Positions 1 through 8,404 of a stretch of DNA of 64,000 nucleotides are shown in pieces. Position numbers and translations under genes: made by a program. Position 1 is the first letter of the stretch; the number at the start of each line of letters is the position of its first letter. The notes under the pieces are model-generated. The model ran no database searches. It was not told where the DNA came from and saw only the letters and a program-made list of their open reading frames with translations. The stretch is from assembly GCF_000021685.1 (NCBI RefSeq), contig NC_011959.1, forward strand, positions 1,673,705-1,737,704, in the 5' to 3' direction. The stretch is from Thermomicrobium roseum DSM 5159. Lineage in GTDB: Bacteria > Chloroflexota > Chloroflexia > Thermomicrobiales > Thermomicrobiaceae.

Positions 1-81
1 CTGATCCTTTGCTTCAATATCCTGGGCGACATGCTGGCCGACTACTTCGATCCACGCTTGCGCAGCCAGACCAACGCGTGA
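1..81 (+). CDS. Peptide-type ABC transporter permease, C-terminal end (partial)
   Basis: The window opens inside a reading frame of 26 codons that ends with TGA. The visible residues include NILGDMLADYFDPRLR, which matches the tail of DppC/OppC-type inner-membrane permeases of oligopeptide/nickel ABC transporters (family consensus NxLGDxLRDxLDPRxR). Only the last loop and C-terminus are present, so the substrate cannot be judged. A stable hairpin follows 17 bases after the stop, so this is probably the last gene of its operon. Family assignment rests on one short motif and is moderately sure. Confidence 0.7.
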   Translation: MILCFNILGDMLADYFDPRLRSQTNA

Positions 82-97
82 ACGACTACCGGCCGCA

Positions 98-136
98 GGC
101 TGCTGCGCCTGCTCTCGCTCAGCACGCGCAGTAGCC
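98..136 (+). terminator. GC-rich hairpin after the ABC permease gene
   Basis: An 11-bp stem (GGCTGCTGCGC at 98-108 against GCGCAGTAGCC at 126-136, one G-T pair) with a 17-base loop. No U-tract follows. The position 17 bases after a stop codon suggests a terminator or mRNA 3'-end structure. Confidence 0.5.
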
Positions 137-663
137 TGTATCGCCGCCCCTGCCCGACCATGGCATGCAGGTTCGTCACCGCATCGAAGCCGCGGCTCAC
201 TCGAGCGACCAGACCAGATCTTCGGCCACTGTCGCTCCAGACACTCAGCATCGCGCGCCGAAAGAACCCTCGAGTCCGTTCCACGGCGATCGGTCGACCA
301 CCACGTGCGCCTTCGAGTCCTGACCTTCACCCTGTGCGGAATCACCTGCTGGGTCCGGTACCCGCGGCACGCCACAAAGAAGAAGGAAAGCGCGGCAGGA
401 GGAGATCGTGCACGCCGCGGTCACCGCGCCTGCTGCCCCCTCCTGCCCCGTGCGTCGACCCGTGCACGCCCCACCCGCGGGGTTGAGCAGTGCAAAGGGC
501 CTTCAGAACCCCGTCACGGCTGTCCGCCCCGGCCGCTCACCCTGCCTGACCGCGCGCTCCGCGCGGAACCGATCGAGGCGAGGAGAGAGAAAGCATGGCG
601 CATTCGCATTCCCTGTCGTGCGAGACGCCGACCCGTCGATGGTGCCATTGGACCACCTCCCTC
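137..663. other. Intergenic stretch without a recognised gene
   Basis: Open frames exist here only because of the high GC content. Their translations are Arg/Pro-rich with no family resemblance, and none has a convincing Shine-Dalgarno site. I see no tRNA, repeat or transposon remnant. The 3' end holds the promoter of the next operon. Confidence 0.5.
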
Positions 664-692
664 TTGCGTACTCAGTGGGGGTCTGCTACTCT
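664..692 (+). promoter_or_regulatory. Sigma-70-type promoter of the sugar ABC transporter operon
   Basis: TTGCGT at 664-669, a 17-bp spacer and TACTCT at 687-692, with TGC directly before the -10 (extended -10). The predicted start is near 699, giving a leader of about 55 bases that contains the inverted repeat at 733-752. Confidence 0.5.
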
Positions 693-732
693 ATGGGTAC
701 CTACCGACGACAGATCCGCGTCGTGACGCGGA

Positions 733-752
733 GTGTTCGAAAGGTCGAACAC
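733..752 (+). promoter_or_regulatory. Perfect inverted repeat over the ribosome binding site of the ABC operon
   Basis: Arms GTGTTCGA (733-740) and TCGAACAC (745-752) are perfectly complementary around a 4-base centre AAGG. The ATG of the first permease follows at 754. AAGG is the only Shine-Dalgarno-like sequence for that ATG, so the element could be an mRNA hairpin that presents or hides the ribosome site, or a DNA operator just downstream of the promoter. Confidence 0.55.
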
Positions 753-753
753 C

Positions 754-1698
754 ATGGCACTTCTACGTACGGCAGAACGGACAGCGGTTTCGGCAGCACC
801 GCGCACATCCCGGCTGGGACGCGATTTCTGGCTCGGGTATGCTTTGACACTTCCTGCCTTCGTCGTGGTGGTTGGGCTGGTCGCTTATCCCCTCGGCTAC
901 GCGTTCTGGCTCTCGTTGCAGGACATCAAGGTAGGCGGGCAAGGCCAATTCATCGGCCTGGGTAATTACGCACGCTTGCTCTTGGATAGCGAAAGCCGGA
1001 TCTACGGACTGTTCTGGAACAGCGTGAAGGTAACGGCACTCTACACCGCGGGCGCACTGGCCGGCAAGTTCATCATCGGCATGATCAGTGCTATTATTCT
1101 GCATTCACAGATACGGGCTCGCCATTTTTGGCGAACTCTCTTGTTCATACCCTGGGCCATTCCAGCAGTGGTATCTGCGTTCACCTGGAAATGGATCTAC
1201 AATGATGTCAATGGTGTCCTCAATACGCTCCTGACGAATCTCGGGCTCGTCGAGCGCCCGATCCTGTTCCTGGCTGACCCCAAGCTCGCTCTCTGGTCCG
1301 TCCTGATCGCCGCAATCTGGCAAGGGTCACCCTTCTGGACGATGACCTTTCTGGCAGGTCTCCAGGCCATCCCGCGCGAACTGTACGAAGCTGCGGCGAT
1401 CGATGGTGCAAATCCGCTGCAGCAGTACTTCCGTATCACTCTGCCCCTGCTCACCCCGGTGATCACGGTGACCGTCATGCTCTCCGCTATCTGGACTTCC
1501 AACGCGATCCAGTACGTCTACATCCTCACCAACGGTGGACCAGCTAACGTCACCGAAACCTTCCCCTTGCTGGCTTACCACGAGGGGATGACCGCTTACG
1601 ATCTGGGGATCGCGTCGGCCATCCCGCTCGTCTTCTTCCCGATTTTCGCGATCCTCATCTACTTCCTCACTCGACGCATGCTGCGCCAGGAAGGATGA
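754..1698 (+). CDS. Sugar-type ABC transporter permease (MalF/UgpA-like)
   Basis: Inner-membrane permease of a carbohydrate-type ABC importer, 314 residues, the usual length for MalF/UgpA-type subunits that lack the extra MalF N-terminal domain. About six hydrophobic segments are visible, the first around residues 28-50. The cytoplasmic EAA loop reads YEAAAIDGANPLQQYFRI, the site that contacts the ATPase. I chose the ATG at 754 because AAGG lies at proper distance; a GTG at 733 is in frame but has no good ribosome site. It is first in an operon with a second permease 4 bases downstream and a binding protein. No ATPase gene is present, so a shared MsmX/MalK-type ATPase encoded elsewhere is likely. 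Substrate unknown. Confidence 0.9.
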   Translation: MALLRTAERTAVSAAPRTSRLGRDFWLGYALTLPAFVVVVGLVAYPLGYAFWLSLQDIKVGGQGQFIGLGNYARLLLDSESRIYGLFWNSVKVTALYTAGALAGKFIIGMISAIILHSQIRARHFWRTLLFIPWAIPAVVSAFTWKWIYNDVNGVLNTLLTNLGLVERPILFLADPKLALWSVLIAAIWQGSPFWTMTFLAGLQAIPRELYEAAAIDGANPLQQYFRITLPLLTPVITVTVMLSAIWTSNAIQYVYILTNGGPANVTETFPLLAYHEGMTAYDLGIASAIPLVFFPIFAILIYFLTRRMLRQEG

Positions 1699-1702
1699 AG
1701 CG

Positions 1703-2602
1703 ATGGCCGAGGCGATCCGTCCAGTCGAATCATCCCGACCACGCGAGCGCGGGCTCATCCTCTGGCTCACGCAACAGAACCGCGCCTACTACCTCGTCGG
1801 CTATCTTCTGCTGCTCGCACTCGCGCTCTGGACGCTCTTCCCGGTGTACTGGCAATTGGCGACCTCCCTGCGCGCCGATGTCGATCTTTTCAGCCCCACT
1901 GTGACACTGGTTCCCCGTGTCCTTACTGGCGAGCACTACGAGAAGATTCTCGGTCCCAGTTACCCCTTCCTCCGCCAGCTTCGTAACAGCGCTGTCGTCG
2001 CGGTCGCCACCACGGTCGTCTCCACGCTGCTCGGAGCCATGGCAGGGTATGCACTCACCCGGCTCCGCTTCGCCGGACGCACGGTTCTGGCACGCTTGCT
2101 CGTCTATGCTTACCTGGCCCCAGGCACGATCCTCTTCATCCCGCTCTTCGTCATGATGAGTCGGCTCGGCTTGCGCGATAACCTGGTCGGACTCACGCTC
2201 GCCTACCTCACGTTCACGGTTCCCTTCGCGACCTGGATGCTCATGGGCTATTTCCGTACCGTTCCGATCGAACTCGAGGAAGCCGCGCTCATCGACGGTG
2301 CGAGCCGGTGGCAGGTCCTCTGGCGCATCATGGTTCCCCTGTCCGGTCCTGCGCTCGTCGTCGCTGCGGTCTTCGCCTTTACGCTCTCCTGGAACGAGTT
2401 CCTCTATGCGCTGGTCTTGCTGCAGAAACAGCAAGTCATGACCGCTCCCGTGGGGCTCGCCGCGTATGTGGTCGGCGACCAGTACTACTGGGGACAGATG
2501 ATGGCCGCTGCGACCATCATGTCCCTCCCGCCGCTCGTGATCTACCTCTTCGGGCAACGCTGGGTGATCGCTGGTTGGACAGCTGGAGCAGTCAAGGACT
2601 GA
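1703..2602 (+). CDS. Sugar-type ABC transporter permease (MalG/UgpE-like)
   Basis: Second membrane subunit of the importer, 299 residues with about six transmembrane segments. The EAA motif EEAALIDGASRWQVLWRI is clear, followed by the usual MVPLSGPAL. It begins 4 bases after the stop of the first permease, so the two are translationally coupled and should form the heterodimeric channel. The binding-protein gene follows 21 bases later. The family is certain; the sugar is not readable from sequence. Confidence 0.92.
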   Translation: MAEAIRPVESSRPRERGLILWLTQQNRAYYLVGYLLLLALALWTLFPVYWQLATSLRADVDLFSPTVTLVPRVLTGEHYEKILGPSYPFLRQLRNSAVVAVATTVVSTLLGAMAGYALTRLRFAGRTVLARLLVYAYLAPGTILFIPLFVMMSRLGLRDNLVGLTLAYLTFTVPFATWMLMGYFRTVPIELEEAALIDGASRWQVLWRIMVPLSGPALVVAAVFAFTLSWNEFLYALVLLQKQQVMTAPVGLAAYVVGDQYYWGQMMAAATIMSLPPLVIYLFGQRWVIAGWTAGAVKD

Positions 2603-2623
2603 GGGAACGAGAGGAGGAGACCC

Positions 2624-4081
2624 ATGGCCAACGTTTTCTCCCGTCGCCGATTTCTCGCCGTGACCGCAGCCACGCTGGGCGCAACGCTGGCCGCTTGTGC
2701 CGGTGGTGGGCAAGCTACGCCGACTCCAGCCCCGCAACCCAGCCCGACACCTGCACCGGCCGCGACTCCCACCCCGGTTGCTGCTACTACGCCGACACCG
2801 GCTGCCGCCCCGACCCCGACCGCTGTCGCCGCCCAAGCGCCTGCACTCACCCCGATCCCGGGTCGCGAAGTCGTGGTCTGGCAAACGGTCGACTATCTCC
2901 CCGAGACGACTGCACTCATCAAGCAGCGGCTCGAGGAGATCGCCCAGAAGAACGGTTTCACCATCTCCTTCGAGGAAATTCCCAACAACCCGCAAGGCTA
3001 CAACCGCTTCAATGCGGCCGTTCAAGCGGGAACGCCGCCGGATATTTACCGGCTCTACGATTATCAGACCCAGTTCTGGCGGGCTCAGGGGCAAACGACC
3101 GATGTCACCGATCTGGTTGCTCCCTTCATTCAGCAGAAGGGAGGTGTCTGGCAACCGGTCGAGCTGACCTGCACCTTCAAGGGACGCTGGTATGCTTCAC
3201 CGCTCGCCGTCAATGCCTGGCCTTTCCATACGCGCCAGGATCTTCTCGATCAGGCTGGCTTCAAGTACCCGGCCAACTGGGACGAGTTTCGCCAGCAGGG
3301 GAAGACGCTCACCAAACCACCGCTCTACTACTATGGCATGACGCTCGGCCGGATCAATGACACCAATAACCACACCCTCGGCATGGTCTGGACTTTCGGT
3401 GGGAAATTGCAGAACGAGGACGGCTCGCTCGCCGTGACCGCTGATGACAAAGCTTGGCTCGACTGCCTGGCGCTGATTCAGACCATGTATGTCGAAGACC
3501 AGATCATCCCGCCCGGATCCGTCAACTGGAATGATGGCGACAATAATCAGGGCTACCAGAGCGAGCAGCTCGTCCTCACCTCGAACCCGACGAGCATCTA
3601 CAACTGGTTGCTCAAGAACAAGCCGGAACTCGCCCAGAAGACACGGTTCTACAGCTACCCAGCTGGTCCAGCTGGTTCATTCGGCCAGGTCGACGTCTGG
3701 ACGGAGGGACTGTTCAAGAACGGGAAGGGTGGTGACAACGCACGCATCCTCCTCGTCGCTCTCATGGATCCGGTCTGGTACGAGAACTACATCAACGAGC
3801 AGCTCAAAGGGCGCTTCATCCCCTGCTGGAAGGACATGATCGAGCATGACCTCTGGCAAAAGAATGAACTCTACAGCGAGTACCAGAAGATCATCTCCAC
3901 CGGACGGATCATGGCCTACGCTGCACCACCGCTCGGGGCTTTCGGCGAACTCGCCACTAAGTTCGTGATCGGCGACATGATGCAGGACCTCTGCGTCCGG
4001 CGACTCTCGCCGCGCGAGGCACTGGCCAACTTCGTGAAAGCCGCGCAGGAGATCTGGAGCAAGCCCGAGAACCGGGCCTGA
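2624..4081 (+). CDS. Extracellular solute-binding lipoprotein of the sugar ABC transporter
   Basis: A 485-residue family 1 type solute-binding protein that captures substrate outside the membrane and hands it to the two upstream permeases. The N-terminus has a twin-arginine motif (SRRRFL, residues 6-11), a hydrophobic stretch and a lipobox ending at Cys25 (LAAC), so it is probably exported folded by Tat and lipidated. Residues 30-80 are a Pro/Thr/Ala-rich tether. The mature domain carries family-typical aromatic and Asn/Asp clusters. A GGAGG ribosome site precedes the ATG. Low similarity between families prevents a ligand call. Confidence 0.88.
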   Translation: MANVFSRRRFLAVTAATLGATLAACAGGGQATPTPAPQPSPTPAPAATPTPVAATTPTPAAAPTPTAVAAQAPALTPIPGREVVVWQTVDYLPETTALIKQRLEEIAQKNGFTISFEEIPNNPQGYNRFNAAVQAGTPPDIYRLYDYQTQFWRAQGQTTDVTDLVAPFIQQKGGVWQPVELTCTFKGRWYASPLAVNAWPFHTRQDLLDQAGFKYPANWDEFRQQGKTLTKPPLYYYGMTLGRINDTNNHTLGMVWTFGGKLQNEDGSLAVTADDKAWLDCLALIQTMYVEDQIIPPGSVNWNDGDNNQGYQSEQLVLTSNPTSIYNWLLKNKPELAQKTRFYSYPAGPAGSFGQVDVWTEGLFKNGKGGDNARILLVALMDPVWYENYINEQLKGRFIPCWKDMIEHDLWQKNELYSEYQKIISTGRIMAYAAPPLGAFGELATKFVIGDMMQDLCVRRLSPREALANFVKAAQEIWSKPENRA

Positions 4082-4106
4082 ACTGGAACAATTCGTAGGA
4101 TCTCGT

Positions 4107-4133
4107 GCGGGGGATGCGTGACGCGTCCCCCGC
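4107..4133 (+). terminator. Hairpin after the binding-protein gene
   Basis: A 12-bp stem (GCGGGGGATGCG against CGCGTCCCCCGC) with loop TGA, 25 bases after the stop of the binding-protein gene. There is no U-tract. It may reduce read-through into the GroEL-like gene or stabilise the transporter mRNA. Confidence 0.5.
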
Positions 4134-4162
4134 TGCCATCATGCAACAGCGAGGACAGATCG

Positions 4163-5773
4163 ATGACGACCGCCCGCGTTCGCTTCGGCGATACCGCTCG
4201 CGCACCGCTCCTGGCTGGCTGTGCGACTTTCGCGCGACTCCTCGCACCGACGCTCGGTCCGCTGGGGCGTACGGTCGTCATCGAACAAGTGCTGAAGCCT
4301 GGCTCGGTCGAGGTACTCTCCACTGCTGCTCTCATCGCGCGCCGGACCTTCCGGCTGCCCGATCCGTTCGAGAACGCTGGAGCCATGCTGCTCCGCCATG
4401 CGGTCTGGCGCGTCTACGAAGAGACCGGGGACGGCACGGCGACCACCGCCGTTCTCGCCGCTCGCCTCCTCCGCGAGTTGCACCAGCTGCTTGCCGCTGG
4501 TCTTGCGCCGACGGCACTCATCCGCGCACTCGACGAGAGCGAGACACTCGTCCGGCGCACACTGCGCTCGCTCGCCCGACCGGTCGACGATATCCGCGAC
4601 CTAGCGGGTCTTCTGGCACCGCTGGACCTTTCTCCCGAAAGGACCAGCGAGTTTCTCGAGAATCTGGAGGCACTCGGTCCCGAAGGAATCGTCCTGGTCG
4701 ATCCGAGCGAGCGCAGCGAGATTCACTGCGAACTCGTTCAGGGCGTGCACTGGCAGAGTCGTCTCCTCGCACCGGAACTCCTTCCCTCCAGCCAGGCACG
4801 CTGGCAGCTCGTCGAGCCGCGCATCGTGCTAACCGACTGGACGGTGAGCGAATCGGAACAACTCCTCCCGATCCTCGAAGCGTGTGCCCGACATCGCGTT
4901 CGCCGCTTGTTCATCGTCGCTGGTAAACTCGAAGGCCAAGCCCTCGCACTGCTCGCCGCCAATCTGGCTCGGGGTATTCTGGAGCAGGTCGCCGCCGTTG
5001 CCGCGCCATCGGTCGGCCTCCAGCAGATCCGCATCCTCGAAGATCTGGCCGCCCTGACCGGCGGCCGTGCCATCCGGCACCAGGCAGGCGAGCGTTTGGA
5101 GGATGCTCGCATCGGCGATCTCGGCAGTGCTCGCCAGGTTACCGGCACGCGGTGGACCTTCGCGATCCTCGGTGGGCGCGGCCAGCGGGCAGCGATCCAG
5201 CAGCGGATCGCCCTGGCCGAGGCCGAACTGGCAGCCGCAAGCGACGAAGACGACCGTCGGCGAGCACGCGAGCGCCTGGCCAGACTGCACGGCACCTTCC
5301 TCCAGGTCCGCGTCGGTGCCGCGACCCCGACCGAGCGAGCGTATCGACTGTCCATGGTGGAGCGACTCGCGCGCACCATCCAGATCGCCCAAGCGAGCGG
5401 TCTTCTGCCCGGTGGAGGCGCGAGCTTCGCCGTTGCGGCGCGCGCACTTGCGGACGACGGAACGAGCCGCTCACCGGAAGAACGCGCCGTCTTCCGCGCT
5501 GTCCGCAAAGCATTGCTCGAACCGTTGTGGACCCTCGTCGCCAATGCTGGACGGGATCCAGCCACCGTCACAACCCGCGCGCTCGCTGTCGCGCCGGATT
5601 TGGTTTACGATGTGTGCGCTGACCGCTGGGTCGAGCCCTGGTCGGCTCGTCTGCTCGATCCGCTCGGCGTCCTCGAAGCGGCAGTCCAGACCAGTTGGAG
5701 CCTGGCACGGAGCTTTCTCACCACCGAAGTCCTCGTCCACCGGACCTGGCCCGCATCGAGCGCGGAGCCCTGA
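4163..5773 (+). CDS. Divergent GroEL-like (group I chaperonin fold) protein lacking ATPase aspartates
   Basis: A 536-residue protein of GroEL length with recognisable chaperonin landmarks: FENAGAMLLRHA (residues 69-80), the phosphate loop GDGTATT (89-95), LLPGGGASFAVAARAL (414-429) and an equatorial C-terminal part matching GroEL's DPxxVxxxAxxxAxSxAxxxLTTE. A gap-free alignment by eye with an offset of 3 from E. coli GroEL puts Ala55 at catalytic Asp52 and Arg401 at Asp398, while Asp87 is kept as Asp90. The GGM tail is absent. It is therefore unlikely to be the housekeeping chaperonin and may be an ATP-binding scaffold or partner subunit. I chose the ATG at 4163 with GAGG upstream; a GTG at 4118 is in frame but lies in a hairpin. 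Confidence 0.8.
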   Translation: MTTARVRFGDTARAPLLAGCATFARLLAPTLGPLGRTVVIEQVLKPGSVEVLSTAALIARRTFRLPDPFENAGAMLLRHAVWRVYEETGDGTATTAVLAARLLRELHQLLAAGLAPTALIRALDESETLVRRTLRSLARPVDDIRDLAGLLAPLDLSPERTSEFLENLEALGPEGIVLVDPSERSEIHCELVQGVHWQSRLLAPELLPSSQARWQLVEPRIVLTDWTVSESEQLLPILEACARHRVRRLFIVAGKLEGQALALLAANLARGILEQVAAVAAPSVGLQQIRILEDLAALTGGRAIRHQAGERLEDARIGDLGSARQVTGTRWTFAILGGRGQRAAIQQRIALAEAELAAASDEDDRRRARERLARLHGTFLQVRVGAATPTERAYRLSMVERLARTIQIAQASGLLPGGGASFAVAARALADDGTSRSPEERAVFRAVRKALLEPLWTLVANAGRDPATVTTRALAVAPDLVYDVCADRWVEPWSARLLDPLGVLEAAVQTSWSLARSFLTTEVLVHRTWPASSAEP

Positions 5774-5793
5774 ACACGAGGGGATCGTTACCC

Positions 5794-7599
5794 ATGACAC
5801 GAGTAGCCTGGCAGCGGCTCGTCCGGCCGACCGGCGGCGCGGTACTCTCCCTCGCCACCGATGGGCACATCCTCCTTGCGGGAACAGCCAGTGGCGCATT
5901 CGTAGCAACGCGGCCAGGCGAGACTTGGGTACCCCTCCCCTTTCCGGCGAACTGGGGGCGCTTGGAATTGGCGAATCCGGTCGCGATCGCTCCCTGGGGC
6001 GATCGCTACATCGCGACACCCTCCGGTCTCTATCGCTCGAAAGTCGATGGAAGCTGGCAACGCTGTCTGGAAGCGACCTCGATCGTCGCACTCCGCACGA
6101 GCCGAGAGGGTGAACAGCAACTCGTCGTCGTGGCTGATCAGCTCGACGGAGTGCTCATCTCTCCCGACGCTGGAACCAGCTGGGAAGCAGCGAATGCGGG
6201 ATTGGCCACTCAGGTCGAGATCGTTGACCTCGCGCTTTCGCCCCGGTTCGCGGAGGATCACCTCGCACTGCTCGTGACCAGCGATGGCGTTTTCGTCAAC
6301 CGATCGCGTCGCTGGCGCTGGCAGGCGGCCGCTCCGGTACCTGGTCTCCTCGAGTGCGGTGCTTTCCTGACAAACGAGAGCGGGCGCGTCTCCTGCCTGG
6401 TCGGTGGGGACGAGGGACTGTTCCGCTCCGACGACCGTGGCCGCTCTTGGCGAGCCATCTCCCTCCCCCACCAGGGAAGTTGGAGTGTCCTGGCCACCGA
6501 TCGCGCAGGGAGGGTCGTCGCTGCGGCCAGTGATCGCTCCCTCGTCTGGTCATCCGACGGTGAGCATTGGGAAGCGCTTCCGGACCTTCCCAGTCCCGCC
6601 CTGAGTCTCGCTGTCCTCGACGAGCGATGGCTGGTCGTCGGAACCCTCTCGCAGGGATGCCTCCTCGGTGAGCGACCGGTCAGGACGTGGCGGGAGTGGA
6701 ACGATGAGTTGTACGGTCACTTCCCGCTCGGCATCGTCGTCCGCGCCAACGGTGAGCTGGTTACGAGCGACTATTCGGGGACGGTGCTCCGCTCGCCTGA
6801 CGAGGGTCGAACCTGGGAGCGCGTCGTACTCGATCGTGGCCTCGCCCAGTTTGCTGGCGGTGCAACTGGTCCGCTTTTCGCACTGGCACTCGACGCAGTC
6901 CTTCGCTCATCCGATGCACTGCACTGGCAAGAGATGTACGCGCTCGACGACATCTCCGAATCGACCTGGCTTCTGGTCAGCGATGACGGGCGTACGGTCT
7001 TCCTGATCGAACACGATGTCGAGCCGACGCTCGAGCCCGTCGTGTTACTACACGCGTCGACCGATGGTGGGATCACCTGGCAGACCAGCGAGAGCGAGGC
7101 GTTCGCGCTCGTCCAGGGAGCAGCGCTGGCGCCGAACGGGAGCGCGCTCGCCCTTCTGACGGTGCGGATGGAAGAGCTGCGCCAGGCTTTGTCCATCCGC
7201 ACTCTTCCTGATGGCGATTGGCGACACTATCCCTGGTCGGAACCGTTGCCTGAGACCGGTATCGTCCGCATGCTGTGGTCAGAGAACGGGGAAGCCATTC
7301 TGGTCGTCGCTGAGAACGAAGTCTGGATCGTTCGCCAGCCGCTCGGCCGCCCGCTGATCCGTTTCGTCGAGGAACTCGACAACCCGGTCTCAGCCCTCGG
7401 CCGGGCGGGTAAGACCGGATGGTTCATCGCTACTGGCACGAGTCTTTGGTACTGCGAGACGACGGGAGAACTCCGCAAGTTGGAGCCGAGTCTTCCGCAA
7501 CACACCATCGTTGCGGTCACGGGCGGACGAGCGGTCGGAGCGCTGCAGGGCTACGCTGCCGATGTCGGCGGGACGATCTGGCGATTCGCCGAGGAGTGA
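5794..7599 (+). CDS. BNR/Asp-box beta-propeller protein of unknown function
   Basis: A 601-residue protein built of repeated beta-propeller blades. Asp-box motifs (S-x-D-x-G-x-[TS]-W) recur: SPDAGTSWE, SDDRGRSWR, SPDEGRTWE and STDGGITWQ. Such repeats occur in sialidases, sortilin/Vps10 and YCF48-like assembly factors. I see no sialidase Arg triad, no signal peptide and no membrane anchor, so it looks cytoplasmic. It starts 20 bases after the GroEL-like gene, which suggests a joint role such as handling one client protein; that is inference. The ATG at 5794 is preceded by GAGGGG. Confidence 0.72.
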   Translation: MTRVAWQRLVRPTGGAVLSLATDGHILLAGTASGAFVATRPGETWVPLPFPANWGRLELANPVAIAPWGDRYIATPSGLYRSKVDGSWQRCLEATSIVALRTSREGEQQLVVVADQLDGVLISPDAGTSWEAANAGLATQVEIVDLALSPRFAEDHLALLVTSDGVFVNRSRRWRWQAAAPVPGLLECGAFLTNESGRVSCLVGGDEGLFRSDDRGRSWRAISLPHQGSWSVLATDRAGRVVAAASDRSLVWSSDGEHWEALPDLPSPALSLAVLDERWLVVGTLSQGCLLGERPVRTWREWNDELYGHFPLGIVVRANGELVTSDYSGTVLRSPDEGRTWERVVLDRGLAQFAGGATGPLFALALDAVLRSSDALHWQEMYALDDISESTWLLVSDDGRTVFLIEHDVEPTLEPVVLLHASTDGGITWQTSESEAFALVQGAALAPNGSALALLTVRMEELRQALSIRTLPDGDWRHYPWSEPLPETGIVRMLWSENGEAILVVAENEVWIVRQPLGRPLIRFVEELDNPVSALGRAGKTGWFIATGTSLWYCETTGELRKLEPSLPQHTIVAVTGGRAVGALQGYAADVGGTIWRFAEE

Positions 7600-7793
7600 G
7601 CCACCGCCCAGGCGGATACGCTCGAGTCAAAGCGCCCCGAGCGAGCGGCCACCGAGCCGCTGCGCGGATCGGTTCGCGAGAAGAGAACCGGCTCTCGACC
7701 ATCCACCGAGGCTGGATCAGTCCTCGCGAACACAGGAAATGACGCTCGTTCGCTACACTTGCTCGAGCACGATGATGACAGGGAGGATCGACC

Positions 7794-8180
7794 ATGCCGA
7801 CGCAACCGAGCAAAGAACTGGAACGCATTCCCAACCCGAAACCAGAGCGGGACTACGAGATCGAGATCACGACCAACGAGTTCACCTGCGTCTGCCCGAG
7901 AACCGGTCAGCCGGACTTCGCGACGATCACCATCCGCTATGTGCCCGACCAGTGGATCGTCGAGCTCAAGTCGCTCAAGCTGTATCTCTGGTCCTATCGG
8001 AACGAGGGGCACTATCACGAGGAGGTCACCAATACCATCCTCGACGACCTGGTACGGACGCTCGAGCCGCGCCGGATGACCGTCATCGCTGACTTCAACA
8101 TCCGTGGTGGACTCCATACCGTGGTCACCGCTCGCTACGAGCGCACGGCCGAGGGACCAGCGCGACTGGCAGCGGATTGA
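7794..8180 (+). CDS. queF: NADPH-dependent preQ0 reductase QueF
   Basis: A 128-residue unimodular QueF, which reduces the nitrile of 7-cyano-7-deazaguanine (preQ0) to the aminomethyl group of preQ1 in queuosine biosynthesis. The catalytic block CPRTGQPDFAT gives nucleophile Cys34 and acid Asp41. The NADPH-binding QueF motif is ELKSLK (residues 57-62, usual ESKSLK) and is followed by SYRNEGHYHEE. Length fits the Bacillus-type enzyme. No other queuosine gene is adjacent, and I could not recognise a preQ1 riboswitch in the 190 bases upstream. A GGGAGG ribosome site precedes the ATG. Confidence 0.95.
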   Translation: MPTQPSKELERIPNPKPERDYEIEITTNEFTCVCPRTGQPDFATITIRYVPDQWIVELKSLKLYLWSYRNEGHYHEEVTNTILDDLVRTLEPRRMTVIADFNIRGGLHTVVTARYERTAEGPARLAAD

Positions 8181-8193
8181 GTGCACTGGTAAA

Positions 8194-8211
8194 CGACTGG
8201 AGCGCCAGTCG
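8194..8211 (+). terminator. Hairpin after queF
   Basis: CGACTGG (8194-8200) pairs perfectly with CCAGTCG (8205-8211) around AGCG, 13 bases after the queF stop. A second palindrome CTCTGCAGAG follows directly. There is no U-tract. Confidence 0.45.
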
Positions 8212-8358
8212 CTCTGCAGAGCGCCCGGACTGCAGAGGGGAAAGCGCTCTCCCTTCGTCACGGTTGGCCCGCCGACTCGTCTGTCGCCCCTCGAGCGATG
8301 GAGCGGTTGGGCAGCACCTCTTGTCGCATCAATGTGACCAAGGCGCCTTCCGCGCATC

Positions 8359-8387
8359 TTGACAGCTCTCCGCCTGTGTTCTATCTT
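8359..8387 (+). promoter_or_regulatory. Sigma-70-type promoter of the biotin/CoA-ligase cluster
   Basis: A perfect TTGACA at 8359-8364, a 17-bp spacer and TATCTT at 8382-8387, one of the best promoter matches in the window. The predicted start near 8394 falls in the palindrome at 8393-8404. Confidence 0.7.
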
Positions 8388-8392
8388 CATCA

Positions 8393-8404
8393 CTGAAGCT
8401 TCAG
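8393..8404. promoter_or_regulatory. 12-bp palindrome at the predicted transcription start
   Basis: CTGAAGCTTCAG is a perfect palindrome beginning 5 bases after the -10 box, so a dimeric repressor bound here would block initiation. No regulator gene lies next to the cluster. Confidence 0.45.

Noticed and set aside
160..965. Several open frames upstream of the first sugar permease
   Set aside because: Arg/Pro-rich translations with no ribosome sites; the 3' one overlaps the promoter and start of the permease gene.
7600..7793. Possible preQ1 riboswitch before queF
   Set aside because: No A-rich tail or pseudoknot-like core of known preQ1 classes could be found.
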